Below are positions 62,947 through 64,000 of a DNA stretch of 64,000 nt, one piece after another. Every line of letters begins with the position of its first letter. Position 1 is the first letter of the stretch. The notes beneath the pieces were generated by a model, which did not search any database, had not been told where the DNA came from, and saw only the letters and a list, made by a program, of their open reading frames with translations. The DNA is taken from positions 1 to 64,000 of the forward strand of contig NZ_MWUE01000025.1 in assembly GCF_002077695.1 (NCBI RefSeq), written 5' to 3'. Both the position numbers and the translations under genes were made by a program. The DNA comes from Pantoea latae. Lineage in GTDB: Bacteria; Pseudomonadota; Gammaproteobacteria; Enterobacterales; Enterobacteriaceae.

Positions 62947-64000
62947 TCAGGATTTCAGATGAAAGACGCTGACTAACTGCGTCAGGTGGTGGCCTTTGTG
63001 ACTCAGATTCTGCGCCGAGGCATCCGCCTGCGCCATCAGCTCGCTGTTTTCATGGGTCGCCTGGCTGATCTGGTTCATCGCCAGATTGACCTGGCCGATG
63101 CCCGCCGCCTGCTGCTGCGCCGCGACGTTGATCTCGCCCATCAGCGCCTGAACCTGCTCGATATGCGACACGATATGGGTCATGGCGTCGTGGGTCTGCT
63201 GCGACAGCTGATGCCCTTCCGAGACGTTGCTGATCGAGGTGGCGATCAAACCGTCGATCTCTTTCGCCGCCTGCGCGCTACGCTGCGCCAGCGCGCGCAC
63301 TTCCGCCGCCACCACGGCGAAGCCGCGGCCGTGCTCGCCGGCGCGCGCCGCTTCCACCGCGGCGTTCAGCGCCAGGATATTGGTCTGGAAAGCGATCGAT
63401 TCGATGACGTGCGTAATGTCGGCGATGCTCTGCGAAGAGACCTGAATGGCGGACATGGTGTTCACCGAGCGGCTCACCGTCTGGCTGCCGTGGCCCACCA
63501 GGCTGCTCGCTTCCGCCACCAGCGTCATCGCCTGGCGCAGGTTGTCCGCGGTGTGCTCGACCGTGGCGCCGAACTGCTCCATGCTCGCCGAGGTCTCCTC
63601 CACGCTGCTCGCCTGACGGCCAATTTGCTCGCTGATATTCAGGCTGCTGGCAGCGATGGTATCGGTGCCGTCGCTGATCTCCTGCGCGGCGGCACGCACC
63701 TGGCCGACAATCTTCTCCAGCCCGTCGCCGATGCCATTAATGGCGGTAATCAGCTGGCCCACTTCGTCGCGACGTCGGGTATCGAGGTGCACGCGCAGGT
63801 TGCCCGCCGCGTACTGCTCCGCCAGATGGATCACCTGCTGCAGCGGTTGAGTAATGGCGCGGCGGCTGTAGAACACAAAGCCCAGCGCAAAAAGCAGCAC
63901 CAGCGCCAGTCCGGTCAGCATAAAGAGATTGCGGCTGTGGGTAATCGGCGCCAGCAGGCTGTCGCGGCTCACTTCGCCGACCACAATCCACTCCCAGCCC
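62947..64000 (-). CDS. Methyl-accepting chemotaxis protein, C-terminal part (cut by the window edge)
   Basis: The frame stays open from the right edge: the bases before 63984 translate as [15 protein letters not shown], the end of a periplasmic sensor domain (Cache type). A membrane helix ([21 protein letters not shown]) and HAMP domain follow, and then the cytoplasmic signalling domain with [20 protein letters not shown]. The C-terminus is FHLKS, without the NWETF pentapeptide that tethers CheR and CheB, so it depends on other receptors for adaptation. The ligand cannot be told from the visible part. Confidence 0.93.
   Translation of the reverse strand, partial: GWEWIVVGEVSRDSLLAPITHSRNLFMLTGLALVLLFALGFVFYSRRAITQPLQQVIHLAEQYAAGNLRVHLDTRRRDEVGQLITAINGIGDGLEKIVGQVRAAAQEISDGTDTIAASSLNISEQIGRQASSVEETSASMEQFGATVEHTADNLRQAMTLVAEASSLVGHGSQTVSRSVNTMSAIQVSSQSIADITHVIESIAFQTNILALNAAVEAARAGEHGRGFAVVAAEVRALAQRSAQAAKEIDGLIATSISNVSEGHQLSQQTHDAMTHIVSHIEQVQALMGEINVAAQQQAAGIGQVNLAMNQISQATHENSELMAQADASAQNLSHKGHHLTQLVSVFHLKS

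Overview
The window looks like an ordinary, conserved chromosomal segment of a GC-rich member of the Enterobacterales. Most gene neighbourhoods match Escherichia coli K-12 and the Fis, MreB and Hfq products look almost identical to the E. coli ones. The differences (a type II dehydroquinase gene aroQ beside accB, msrPQ in the accBC-csrD interval, no acrEF/yhdJ, no frd genes, an alpha-carbonic anhydrase next to fis) suggest a relative such as Pantoea, Mixta or Erwinia (Erwiniaceae). That family placement is inference, not proof. No phage, insertion sequence, CRISPR array or integron was seen.

Layout. Bases 1-119 are the end of an rRNA operon (5S gene). A polar amino-acid ABC transporter (yhdWXYZ, minus strand) follows, behind a convincing sigma-54 promoter. 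Next comes dusB-fis with its growth-rate-regulated promoter. An alpha-carbonic anhydrase gene separates it from prmA; panF-yhdT, accBC, aroQ and msrPQ follow, all on the minus strand. From 14.4 kb the plus strand carries csrD, mreBCD, the Maf gene, rng, yhdP and tldD. The aaeR/aaeXAB aromatic-acid efflux locus follows, then a succinate-semialdehyde-dehydrogenase-like gene, yhcO, three tandem yhcN paralogues, argR (with ARG boxes) and mdh.

At about 36.55 kb synteny with E. coli breaks: mdh is followed directly, across a shared bidirectional terminator, by mscM-psd-rsgA, which belong to a distant part of the E. coli map. From there the order is E. coli-like again: orn, three tandem tRNA-Gly(GCC) genes, a DnaA-box/IHF cluster matching the position and make-up of datA, queG diverging from nnrD-tsaE-amiB-mutL-miaA-hfq-hflX-hflK-hflC, yjeT, purA, nsrR-rnr-rlmB, aidB, bsmA, and a methyl-accepting chemotaxis protein cut by the right edge.

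Functionally the window covers cell shape and wall (mreBCD, amiB, yhdP), translation and RNA turnover (fis, dusB, prmA, rng, orn, rnr, rlmB, miaA, queG, rsgA, hfq, hflX), fatty-acid and phospholipid synthesis (accBC, psd), replication control (datA-like site), mismatch repair (mutL), and stress or envelope functions (msrPQ, mscM, hflKC, nsrR, yhcN/bsmA family). The observations most worth a second look are the datA-like locus, the sigma-54 site before yhdW, the shortened cysteine spacing in NsrR, the triplicated yhcN genes and the mdh/mscM junction. I found no clear candidate for an entirely undescribed system.
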